The notes beneath the pieces are model-generated. The model made no database searches. It saw nothing but the letters and a program-made list of their open reading frames with translations, and was not told where the DNA came from. Source: Pseudomonadales bacterium (GTDB lineage: Bacteria > Pseudomonadota > Gammaproteobacteria > Pseudomonadales > Azotimanducaceae). From it: a stretch of 16,806 nucleotides of DNA. Shown one piece after another: positions 1 through 7,776 of this stretch. Position 1 is the first letter of the stretch, and the number at the start of each line of letters is the position of its first letter. A program made the position numbers and the translations under genes. The stretch lies in NCBI GenBank assembly GCA_021295935.1, contig JAGWBL010000073.1, forward strand, positions 1 through 16,806, written 5' to 3'.

Positions 1-289
1 TCGCCGCGTTGTTGAAGAGCAGATGGACACATTCGGCATCGTGGCTGGAAGCCACATCCTCGCGGAACTTCGCAATGTCCCCTTCCATCCCGACGTCGCA
101 AGAGTGCCCCGTGACCCGCGCATGCGGAAACTCCCGCTTCACCAGGTCGACAGTCTCCTGCAACGCTTCTGCCATGAGGTCGCAACCAGCGACCCGCACA
201 CCCGCGGCCGCAAGTTGTCGTGTCAGTTCGCGACCAATTCCGCTGCCGCACCCAGTGACCACGGCAAGTCTTCCCTTGAATTCCTTCAA
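1..289 (-). CDS. Short-chain dehydrogenase/reductase (SDR), N-terminal part, cut by window edge
   Basis: The reverse strand encodes about 96 residues of a classical SDR, an NAD(P)-dependent oxidoreductase. Near the N-terminus is a beta strand followed by the cofactor-binding Gly motif TGCGSGIG (TGxxxGxG). An acidic region of the second beta strand follows (VAGCDL). Just before the window edge is the NNAA motif, the family's NNAG structural motif. The catalytic Ser, Tyr and Lys lie outside the window. The start is taken as TTG at 289: it places LKEFKGRLAVVTG at the usual SDR N-terminus, and GGGAG lies a few bases upstream (about 296-300). The ATG at 302 is out of frame. The gene is divergent from coaE. 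The substrate cannot be deduced. The family is secure; the exact start is likely but not proven. Confidence 0.85.
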   Translation of the reverse strand, partial: MKEFKGRLAVVTGCGSGIGRELTRQLAAAGVRVAGCDLMAEALQETVDLVKREFPHARVTGHSCDVGMEGDIAKFREDVASSHDAECVHLLFNNAA

Positions 290-355
290 CCCGCTCTCCC
301 ATGGGCGTGGTGAATGCCGGCACGTGGTCATGGCTCGCTACACGACTCGCCGCAA

Positions 356-383
356 TTGACGTACACGCGTCCGAGTCTATGCT
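356..383 (+). promoter_or_regulatory. Candidate sigma-70 promoter for coaE
   Basis: TTGACG (356-361, five of six to the -35 consensus) is separated by 16 nt from TATGCT (378-383, four of six to the -10 consensus). It sits in the divergent gap between the SDR gene and coaE, about 35-50 nt before the possible coaE starts. This is a pattern match by eye only. Confidence 0.3.
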
Positions 384-434
384 CCACCTGGCACAGCGTC
401 CTATCATCCTGAAGTCTTGATTCACGGATCTCGT

Positions 435-1034
435 GTGAGCGTCAGTGGTCTGACAGGGGGGGTGGGCGCAGGCAAGTCGACCGTCACCAGCATCGCGGAG
501 AAGCTCGGCGCAACGGTGGTCAGCGCTGACGAGCTGGGCCACGCGGTGTACGAGTCAGGAACCTCGGAGCACGCCGCCGTCGTCGAGGCGTTTGGATCGT
601 GCGCGCAGAACCCGGACGGATCGATCAATCGAACCGCCCTGGGCGAGATCGTATTCGCCGACGCTTCCCAACTTCGCCGTTTGACCGACATTGTCTGGCC
701 CGGGATTCGAGCGAGAGCCCTGGAGGCAATCACGGAATTCCGGATACAACGCCCGAATGGCGTCTTCATGCTGGACGCCGCACTGCTTCTCGAAGCCAAG
801 TGGGACGAACTGGTAGACCAAGTGTGGGTGGTTACCGCCTCCGAGGACGAACGAGTTCTAAGGACGATGCAACGAGATGGCGTTGACAGAAACAAGGTCT
901 CGCAGCGCATGCAGTCTCAGATGTCGGAGAAGGACCGGCTTGACGCAGCGGATGTCATCCTGCGAAACGACGGTGACATCGACGAATTGCACCACAACGT
1001 AGCACGTGAGCTGATGCGACTCGGTTTCAATTGA
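435..1034 (+). CDS. coaE: Dephospho-CoA kinase
   Basis: CoaE phosphorylates the 3'-hydroxyl of dephospho-CoA with ATP, the last step of coenzyme A synthesis, in the cytosol. The N-terminus carries the P-loop GLTGGVGAGKST, followed by the SADELGH segment (family DAD...H/R). The middle has the hydrophobic DAALLLEAKWDELVD stretch corresponding to the family's PLLFE region. Towards the end are the arginine-rich lid (ERVLRTMQRD, QRMQSQMSEKDR) and the terminal AADVILRNDGD motif. The protein is 199 residues if GTG 435 is used, close to the usual 195-210. The frame is open back to a TTG at 417 (205 residues), but GTG 435 puts the start two or three residues before the P-loop strand, as in most homologues. 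Neither start has a strong Shine-Dalgarno. It converges on the copper ATPase pseudogene with an 89 nt gap. It looks intact. Confidence 0.95.
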   Translation: MSVSGLTGGVGAGKSTVTSIAEKLGATVVSADELGHAVYESGTSEHAAVVEAFGSCAQNPDGSINRTALGEIVFADASQLRRLTDIVWPGIRARALEAITEFRIQRPNGVFMLDAALLLEAKWDELVDQVWVVTASEDERVLRTMQRDGVDRNKVSQRMQSQMSEKDRLDAADVILRNDGDIDELHHNVARELMRLGFN

Positions 1035-1123
1035 GTCCACTCCCAGGTGTTCGGGCCGTTCGCAGACTGCCGCGCCTTGTGGCGCATGTCCGCCGCCGTG
1101 AAGTTGCCGTGTGCCGCGGGCCC

Positions 1124-3492
1124 TCAGGGTTGGGGGCCCAGCTTCGGCTTCCACCTTCTGAGCGATTGGGAATTGAGAACGACGCTTACGCTCGACAGTG
1201 ACATCGCAAGCCCAGCGATCGTGGGATTCAGGAGTCCGGCAGCCGCCAACGGCAAAGCGAGAACGTTGTAGATGAATGCCCAGAACAGGTTTTGCTTGAT
1301 CTTCCAAAATGTCGCGCGGCTCACCTGGATCATGCTCTCCACCAGCCGCGGGTCCGGCCGCATCAGCGTCACAGGAGCAGCTTCCATGGCTACATCGGTT
1401 CCGGAAGACATGGCGACCCCCACATCCGCGGCCGCGAGTGCGGGGGCATCGTTGATGCCGTCGGCGACCATGGCAACAGGTTTGCCTCACGCAGGCAAAT
1501 TCGTGATTCGTTACACTTTTTCGTCTGGACTCAGCCCTCCGATCGCTTCGCCGATTCCGAGTCTCGACGCTACGCGAGAAGTCTCCGCTTGGCTGTCGCC
1601 GGACAGGACTTCGAGTTCCACACCAATTCGCTTGAGCCTCTCCACCGCTTCCGGAGTCTGCACTCGGATTCGATCCCTCACCGAGAACCCGGCGATAATT
1701 CTCTCGCTGTCCAGCAGCCAAACTATGTTGCGGTCCGCATCATCGACTAGAGGAACGTTCAAGCCCCGTTTCCGCAACAGCCCCTCGCCACCCACGGCAT
1801 AGGGTTGACCCGCAATCTCCGCCTCGACTCCAACTGCGGGCTCCGCACGAAATCCGCCGATCGCCTCCAACTCCAAACCGCGCTTCCTGGCAGCACCGAC
1901 AATGGCCCTGCCTACCGGATGTTCGGATCCGCTTTCGATGGACGCCGCGATCCGAAGCGCCTCCTCTTCGCTGTACGATCCGACCGGATGGATGCTCCCG
2001 AGCTCGGGACGTCCTTCTGTCACGGTACACGTCTATGGGCCGTCTCAAACGCTTCCAGGTCACGAATCAATATTCCAGCACGCGCAGCCGCACCAGTGCC
2101 CACGATGGTGGCGGTGGGGGTGGCCAGCCCCAGAGCGCATGGGCAGGCAATCACCAGAACCGACACGGCGCCGATTGTGGCTTGCTGCAGGTCGCCGGCG
2201 AATAGAAGCCAAGCAAGAAACGTCGCTGCAGCTATGAGGATGACCGCAGGCACGAAGACCCCACTGACTGCATCGACGACTCGCTGCACGGCGATACGAC
2301 CGGATTGCGCGACTTCGACCAAGCGGGCAATCCGCTGGATGGTGGTCTCTTCCCCTACGGCCTCAGCGCTGATCTCCAACAGGCCATCGACGTTGATCGA
2401 GCCTCCTATCACCCGGTCGCCCTGAGTCGCCAAACGGGGCAGCGGCTCACCCGTTACCAGCGATTCGTCGACATTGGCGCTGCCAAGCGTGATCACGCCA
2501 TCGACCGGAATTCGGTCACCCGGTCGACAAACAACCGTGTCTCCGACATTGATCGTCCAGGCGTCCACTTCGACCAGGGAGCTATCCGCCCTTCGGATCG
2601 TTGCAGTATCGGGGCGCAGTTCGAGCAGGTGCCTTATGGCTGCGGTCGTTCCGCGCTTCGCCTTGGATTCCAGATGCTTGCCCACCATTACCAGCATGAG
2701 AATGACTGCTGAGGCTTCGAAGTAAAGCTCGCCCTCCGCCTGCTCGCCCAGCGAGAGCATCAGGTACCAGCTGTAGAGGTAGGCCGAAGTCGTGCCCAGA
2801 ACAACCAGCACGTCCATGTTGGCATAGCGCATCCGCAGCGCGCTCCACGCGGACTTGTAGAACCGGGCGCCCAGCACGACCTGCAGGGGCGTGGCAAGAG
2901 CAACCTCCGCGGCAGGCATGAGATGCAACGTCTCGTACCCTAGAAACTGCAAGATCATCTGGCCTATGAGCGGAACCGTCAGCACGACCGCTGTCGTAAG
3001 TCGCCTCCGTTCCGCAGCCCACTTGCTTTGCATCCGAACCTCGTCGGACAGCCTACCGGAGGTCTCGGTCAACTGGTAGCCGGCTCTGTTCGCTCGTTCC
3101 ACGAGCTCTCGGCTGCTGACCACAGGAGACATCGCGGTAACGATGGCGCGGTCCAAGGCTATGGAGACATCCGCCCCAATCACGCCGTCCGCACCGAGCA
3201 GGGCCGTGCGCACCCGCTCCTCACACGCGTTGGAGACCAGTCCTGCCACGCTGAAGCGCAACTCTTCGGTTCGTACTTCGAAGCCGTTACGCGCTACCAG
3301 GCGTCCGAGTTCGGCAACACTGGTCTGATCACGATCGAATCTGACTGAAGCACGCTCTGTCGAAAAGTTGACATGCGCCTCTTCGACCCCGGCACCACCT
3401 TGAAGCCCGCGTGCGAGGCGCACTGCACAGGCCGTGCATTGCATGCCTTCAATGTCAAACTCCTGCCACCGGAGCCCTTTCTTGGGAGACAT
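1124..3492 (-). pseudogene. CopA-type Cu(I)-exporting P1B ATPase, disrupted
   Basis: The intact family exports Cu(I) across the inner membrane using ATP. Starting at ATG 3492, frame one encodes a metal-binding domain with GMQCTAC (Cys19, Cys22), a second domain that has lost its CxxC, membrane segments, the actuator TGEP (347-350), the CPC copper site (450-452) and reads to LIRDLEAFETAHR. There the usual 10 or so residues containing the phosphorylated Asp (DKTGT) are absent, and the frame shifts near 2026-2032. The second frame continues with TVTEGRPELG and the SEHP nucleotide-domain motif. At 1511-1513 (TAA) and 1487-1489 (TGA) stops interrupt an alignment that otherwise continues in the same frame into MVADGINDAP, the copper-type YN and MSLSS membrane motifs and the C-terminus. 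GDGxND is altered to ADGIND. It starts 2 nt after the oxidase subunit III stop, so was probably co-transcribed. Product almost certainly inactive, unless the assembly is wrong. Confidence 0.88.
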
Positions 3493-3494
3493 CG

Positions 3495-4112
3495 TCAGGA
3501 ACTGACGAACAACGCCAGCATGGCAACCCAAACAAGAAGAAGGAAGTGCCAATACAGGGAGCACAAGTCGACGCCCAGTTGCACGTCGCCGCAATCGCTA
3601 TCGACGTTCAATTTCGGGGCTATGCGGATCCAGGCGATCAGACCTCCAAGCAGATGCAGTCCATGGACCAGAGTGATCACGTAGAAGAAGGCGTTAGCCG
3701 GGTTGGCCTGCATCCCGTAGCCCATTCCCAGCATCTGCACCCACACTATCACTTGACCTGCCAGAAACGCCAGCGTCAGGCAGCCAGCTACGTAGAACCT
3801 CCTGCGCGCGCTTTCAATGTCCTCCTCTCGGACCGCCGCCCGACTCCATTCGAACGCCAAGCTCACGATGATGAGGACGAGCGAGTTGAGCCAGAGCAGA
3901 GGTGGTTCAGGCGCCGCCACCCAGTCCGTAGCGAAGTCCTTCCTCATGTGGTAGGCAACGATGAACAGCGAGAACAGCACACCGACGATCGCGAGGAACA
4001 TGACCAGAGCGACTCGCTTGTTGTGGGCCGCGAACTGTTGGGTTCGAAGTTCGGTGACTCCCCGCGACGGCGGAAGCCACGGCTTCTCAGTCAGGCGTTT
4101 GAACAGTCCCAA
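3495..4112 (-). CDS. Haem-copper oxidase subunit III (CoxC/CyoC-like, five-helix type)
   Basis: Subunit III is an inner-membrane part of cytochrome oxidases that lacks redox centres and stabilises the proton-pumping core. The 205-residue product has five hydrophobic helices and the family motifs LTEKPW near the N-terminus, PEPPLLWLNS before helix 2, NPANAFFYVITLVHGLHLLGG in helix 4 and LYWHFLLLVWV in helix 5. The frame is open to GTG 4172, but TTG 4112 is preferred because it gives the usual GLFKRLTEKPW beginning and is preceded by GGGAGGGG at 4122-4129. The copper ATPase pseudogene begins 2 nt after its stop, a pairing that makes sense because oxidases need copper. No subunit I or II gene is present: the upstream neighbour is a divergent Rieske gene, so this gene is an orphan here. 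The gene itself appears intact. A NorE-like role is a less likely alternative. Confidence 0.85.
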   Translation of the reverse strand: MGLFKRLTEKPWLPPSRGVTELRTQQFAAHNKRVALVMFLAIVGVLFSLFIVAYHMRKDFATDWVAAPEPPLLWLNSLVLIIVSLAFEWSRAAVREEDIESARRRFYVAGCLTLAFLAGQVIVWVQMLGMGYGMQANPANAFFYVITLVHGLHLLGGLIAWIRIAPKLNVDSDCGDVQLGVDLCSLYWHFLLLVWVAMLALFVSS

Positions 4113-4392
4113 GGTCTCTTTCCCCTCCCAATCGCGCTTCGTCAAGAACCGGAGATTCTCCCAGTCTTGCACCAGAGTCTAGTGTTGCCACTCCGAATCG
4201 CATGCTCGCTTTCGATGAGCACTCATTTCGCGCGTCGGTGCCAGTCCCCTCTTCGCTGGACCCAGGCCAGGACTCGGGATCAGCGAGACGTGGATTCAGC
4301 GTTTGGCGTGCCCTGCTCTTCGGACCATTCGGGGCTTGACAACCCAGTTCCGATTGTGGAAGCTCCCGACCTGCAGAGTCACAAGCTTGCGG
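4113..4392. promoter_or_regulatory. Divergent intergenic region between oxidase subunit III and Rieske oxygenase
   Basis: This 280 nt gap separates two divergent genes and should hold promoters for both. Frames are open in places but none resembles a protein family. A perfect TTGACA is at 4336-4341 on the plus strand, but no good -10 hexamer lies at the right spacing. No remnant of oxidase subunit I or II was recognised. Confidence 0.3.
4122..4129 (-). promoter_or_regulatory. Strong Shine-Dalgarno deciding the oxidase subunit III start
   Basis: On the reverse strand GGGAGGGG lies 9 nt before TTG 4112. No comparable site precedes the GTG at 4172, which favours the TTG start. Confidence 0.6.
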
Positions 4393-5382
4393 ATGAAGCT
4401 GATCGCAACAGACGGAGAGTCCAAGACGTACCCCGCTTCCGGTCGCTTGGATCCCTTTCCAAACGGCTGGTTTTGCATTGAGCGAGGCGAGGCGCTGACA
4501 AGCGGACGGCTCATCGAGAAAAAGTGGATGGGGCGCGACATCGTGGCCTGGCGCGACAGCAACGGCAGGGTCTGCGTGGCTGACGCGATCTGCCCTCACT
4601 TGGGTTCGCACCTCGGTCCTTCAACTGGCGGCAGGCTCTTGGGCGACCACTTGGTCTGTCCATTTCACGGCTTCAGGTACGACACACTCGGAAGATGCGT
4701 TGCAAGACCAGGAGGTCCCCCTCCGCGGTCTGCAAGACTCGGTTGCTTCCAAGTGGCAGAAGCCAACGGATTTGTCTTTGCTTGGCATCACCACTCCGGA
4801 GAGGAGCCCGGATGGTGGCCAGCTGAAATGACCAACAGTGTGGCCAAGCGAAGCGTGGGGATCGTGCGCATGGCCGGACATCCTCAAGTCACTTCGGAAA
4901 ACTCCGTCGATAGTGCGCACTTCTCGTACATCCACGGCTACCAGGAATTCAGGCAGTTGGCCAAGGCCCAGGTTGCTGGTCCAATCCTGCGGTCTTCCTA
5001 CGGCTTCCGTCGCAACATGCTGACTCGGGGCCTGCGGTGGGCCAAGATTGAAGTTGAGATAGCGATTGAAGTCTGGGGCCTTGGCATCTCTACGGTATTT
5101 GTCGAAACGAGAAGCGGAATGCGTGTGCGCCAGTGGGTGCTCTCCACGCCAGTCGACGGCGATGTCGTTGATTGCTGGCTCGCGGTTGATGTCGAACGGT
5201 TGCCCCAGTGGCGATGGATCCGAGGTCCCATGGATTGGCTTGGCCGCAGGCTGTCCGCGCGCCTCTTCCTGATGGAACTGGTGCAGGATGTGAACTTCAG
5301 GTCTCGTCCGGTGCTCTCGGGAGCCGATCGCGACATACTGCGCTTTCGCAAGTACTGCGAGCAGTTCTATGCGACTCAATGA
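4393..5382 (+). CDS. Rieske [2Fe-2S] non-haem iron oxygenase, oxygenase component
   Basis: Such enzymes use electrons from a reductase/ferredoxin to activate O2 at a mononuclear iron and hydroxylate, desaturate or demethylate their substrate. The 329-residue product has the Rieske cluster motif CPHLGSHLG (Cys67, His69) and CPFHGF (Cys89, His92). The catalytic domain contains ENSVDSAHFSYIHG, giving the bridging Asp173 and iron ligands His176 and His181. A C-terminal QDV supplies the probable third ligand, Asp299. The overall layout resembles the KshA/Neverland group, which acts on steroids, but substrate is not determined. ATG 4393 is chosen because residues encoded upstream (open to TTG 4303) look non-coding; the Shine-Dalgarno is weak. 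Its stop overlaps the start of the P450 fusion (ATGA), so the two are translationally coupled. No reductase or ferredoxin gene is in the window. Confidence 0.9.
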   Translation: MKLIATDGESKTYPASGRLDPFPNGWFCIERGEALTSGRLIEKKWMGRDIVAWRDSNGRVCVADAICPHLGSHLGPSTGGRLLGDHLVCPFHGFRYDTLGRCVARPGGPPPRSARLGCFQVAEANGFVFAWHHHSGEEPGWWPAEMTNSVAKRSVGIVRMAGHPQVTSENSVDSAHFSYIHGYQEFRQLAKAQVAGPILRSSYGFRRNMLTRGLRWAKIEVEIAIEVWGLGISTVFVETRSGMRVRQWVLSTPVDGDVVDCWLAVDVERLPQWRWIRGPMDWLGRRLSARLFLMELVQDVNFRSRPVLSGADRDILRFRKYCEQFYATQ

Positions 5383-7487
5383 AGGCCTTCCAATCGGCGA
5401 TCGCACCTATGTTCGCTGAGAGCTCACAAGGGGCAAGCGCAGTCGAAACAGACGCTCCAATGGACGACCTGGAAGTGTCCGAGCAGACCGACATCTCCAT
5501 CGCGGAGGAGTTCATCCTTCTGCTGCTCAACGATGAAACGGGATTCGTCGCCCCGATTCCCGAATGGCGAATCGCATGCTCCTTGGTTGGCAGCGTGTTG
5601 CTTGACCTCTCGTTCAAGAACCGAATCGACACCGATGACCAGAAGCTGACAGTGCTGGACCCAACGCCTACGGGCGATGAAATGCTGGATGAGACGTTTG
5701 CAACCTTGTCCGCTGCCGAGGAAGAACAGAGTCCGAGGTACTGGATAGAACAGCTCGCCCCATGCGCGGACGCGCTGGAGGAGGCGATCTTTCTCCGGCT
5801 TGTCAAGCGAGGGTTTCTTGAGCACGACTCTGCCGGGTTTTGGTCGTTGTCGAGGCAGGTGCAACGGAGGCGAGAGTCTTCGAACATGGATGCCGCGCCC
5901 GGAGCAGCGGTTCGCGCGCGAATCATGCGAGTCCTGTTCCAAGACGAATTGCCCGACCCCCATGACGTCGCGCTGATCGCCCTGGTCGACGCGTGCGGCG
6001 GCTTCAAGGCTACGCTCACGCAAGAGGATTACGAACAGGTCGAAGAACGCATCGAGCTGTTCGCCGGAATGGACCTCTTTGGACGAGCAGTTCTGCAGGT
6101 CGTGAGAAGTTCCTACACACCCCCTGCTCGCATGGTTCGGAGGGCCCAGACGCTGCCTGTCATCGGACTTTGGAGCGCAGCACTCTCGAAATCGCTCCGA
6201 GCAGGCAATCTGCCCAAGTTCTTTGCCGAACAGGCCGAGCGGCTGGGACCTGCATATGTCCTTTCGGTGCCTGGACGTGAGTTTGTCATTCTTGCAGGGG
6301 CGGAGATCAACCACTGGATTGGGCGGAAGGGACGGCTGCACTTGCGCGCGTGTGACTACCTGCACGACTTTCAGGAAGCATGGGGCACATCGCGGTCCAT
6401 CGCGAGCATGGACGGTGCGGAACACTATCGAATGCGCAGGGCGGCGACCGCTGGCAATGCTCGCTCCGTGGTCGAGGATCAACTCTCAGACTTGTTCGGC
6501 ATTGGCCGTGTACATCTGATTCAATGGCAAATGGGGGATGCCTTGCCTGGGGAAATGACCTGTCAACGACTGACAGGCAAGCAGATTGCGTCCCTGAGCA
6601 CAAGCATCGATCCCCCCATCGAAACTCTGGATGGTCTTCTGGCGTTCGAGTTCAGGGCGCTGCTGGTCTACGTAATGGGACTGCTGCCAAAATGGACACT
6701 TCGAACGCCTGCCATGCGGCGAGCCCACAAAGCAGTACTGGCGCTCTACGACGAAATCCACGCCAGCCACTCTCCAGCCCAACGCGAGAACAAGCGTAGG
6801 GACCTGGTTGACGACTTGATGGCCCTGCACCAATCTGACCCGCAGTTTCTGCCCGAGACCGATCTCGAGTTCTCGATCATCGCTCCGCTCATCGCAGGGC
6901 ACTACGTTGGCAGCGCCATGAGCTTCGCGCTCTACGAGCTGATGGCGCATCCGGACTTGTTCGAGCGCATAGCTGCGGAGGCGGACGCGCTGTTTGCCAA
7001 TGGAGATCCTGCATCTGGTGACCTGACGCTGGCCGCGATGGATGTAACGCATCGATTTGTCATGGAGACCATGCGTTTGCACGCAGTCATTCCGGTCCAC
7101 AATCGCGTGGCTGCCAATTCCTTTGAGGTGGAGGGTCGACTCGTGCCAGCGAGGAGCACCGTGCTGGTCGCCTATCCAGCCACCCACCACATGGCAGAGC
7201 ACTTCCCGAATCCAGACGCATTCGACATTGACCGGTTTTCGCCCCCTCGTAACGAGCATCGCAAGCGAGGTGCCTTTCGGCCCTTTGGCGTGGGCACGCA
7301 TGCCTGCCTGGGCTCGAAATTCACGGAACTCACAATGGCAGCGAATCTGCTCCTGATCGCCCACCACTTTGAATTGGAGTTGGTGCCCGCCGACTACAAG
7401 TTGAAGCTCAGCCCATTGCCCAAGATCTGCCCAGACAAGAAATTCCGGTTTCGGGTGAAACGGATCCGCAATCCATTGCCCAGTTAG
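5379..7487 (+). CDS. GPP34 (GOLPH3/Vps74-like) domain fused to cytochrome P450
   Basis: The 702-residue protein has two recognisable parts. Residues about 38-243 resemble the GPP34 fold: SIAEEFILLLLNDETG, a helix ending LLDLSFKNRI, then DPTPTGDEMLDE, LVKRGFL, and the all-helical end with PDPHDVALIALVDA. Residues about 257-695 form a cytochrome P450: AEHYRMRR in the C helix, ETMR (Glu563-Arg566, ExxR), DRFSPPR (PERF region) and the haem loop FRPFGVGTHACLG with Cys643. The I helix reads IAPLIAGHYVGSA, so the typical acidic residue and threonine are absent. No membrane anchor is evident; the GPP34 part could serve as a membrane-associating or partner-binding module. Both parts lie in one uninterrupted frame. 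The start ATG 5379 overlaps the Rieske stop; ATG 5409 is an alternative. P450 assignment is secure; the GPP34 call rests on motif recognition. Electron partner and substrate unknown. Confidence 0.88.
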   Translation: MKAFQSAIAPMFAESSQGASAVETDAPMDDLEVSEQTDISIAEEFILLLLNDETGFVAPIPEWRIACSLVGSVLLDLSFKNRIDTDDQKLTVLDPTPTGDEMLDETFATLSAAEEEQSPRYWIEQLAPCADALEEAIFLRLVKRGFLEHDSAGFWSLSRQVQRRRESSNMDAAPGAAVRARIMRVLFQDELPDPHDVALIALVDACGGFKATLTQEDYEQVEERIELFAGMDLFGRAVLQVVRSSYTPPARMVRRAQTLPVIGLWSAALSKSLRAGNLPKFFAEQAERLGPAYVLSVPGREFVILAGAEINHWIGRKGRLHLRACDYLHDFQEAWGTSRSIASMDGAEHYRMRRAATAGNARSVVEDQLSDLFGIGRVHLIQWQMGDALPGEMTCQRLTGKQIASLSTSIDPPIETLDGLLAFEFRALLVYVMGLLPKWTLRTPAMRRAHKAVLALYDEIHASHSPAQRENKRRDLVDDLMALHQSDPQFLPETDLEFSIIAPLIAGHYVGSAMSFALYELMAHPDLFERIAAEADALFANGDPASGDLTLAAMDVTHRFVMETMRLHAVIPVHNRVAANSFEVEGRLVPARSTVLVAYPATHHMAEHFPNPDAFDIDRFSPPRNEHRKRGAFRPFGVGTHACLGSKFTELTMAANLLLIAHHFELELVPADYKLKLSPLPKICPDKKFRFRVKRIRNPLPS

Positions 7488-7776
7488 GTGATTGCTCTCG
7501 AGAAATACTTGGCAGACGTTCAACGCCCTGGCCTGAGAAACGATGGAAATCCTGGACCTGTCGCAGGTACTGGCTCTGTCTTCCCGCCTGCAGTGCTGCA
7601 TCGGAAGCAACGGCAGTGCGAAGGTGCTTGCCGTTGCCGTGCGCCTGGGCGTCACTCACGGTGGCAACCGATCTGGTTCGGTCCCATGTTGGTCTGCAGC
7701 GGCCGAGACTGACCTGCGGCAGTCTCACCCGCGGTCTGTTCGACGCTGGATCGCAAGAACTTGCTCTCGCTCGCCG
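7488..7776. other. Gene-poor spacer before the efflux operon
   Basis: About 289 nt between the P450 fusion stop and the outer-membrane lipoprotein start hold no recognisable gene on either strand. The lipoprotein frame is open through most of it (to ATG 7543), but the encoded residues resemble no signal peptide or known domain. It may contain a promoter for the efflux genes; no convincing hexamers were seen. Confidence 0.35.

Noticed and set aside
1118..1139. GGGCCC inverted repeat as a terminator between coaE and the ATPase
   Set aside because: The stem is only 6 bp with a 10 nt loop, there is no T-run on either side, and it overlaps the end of the ATPase reading frame.
4336..4341. Perfect TTGACA as the Rieske gene promoter
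   Set aside because: No acceptable -10 hexamer lies 15-19 nt downstream, so it was not called as a promoter.
3411..4481. Plus-strand frame of 356 codons opposite oxidase subunit III
   Set aside because: Composition is rich in Arg, Gln and His with no motif; the minus strand encodes the conserved subunit III helices.
6486..7655. Long minus-strand frame of 389 codons opposite the P450
   Set aside because: It shows no family motif, while the plus strand carries the full P450 motif set; it is an antisense shadow of a GC-rich gene.
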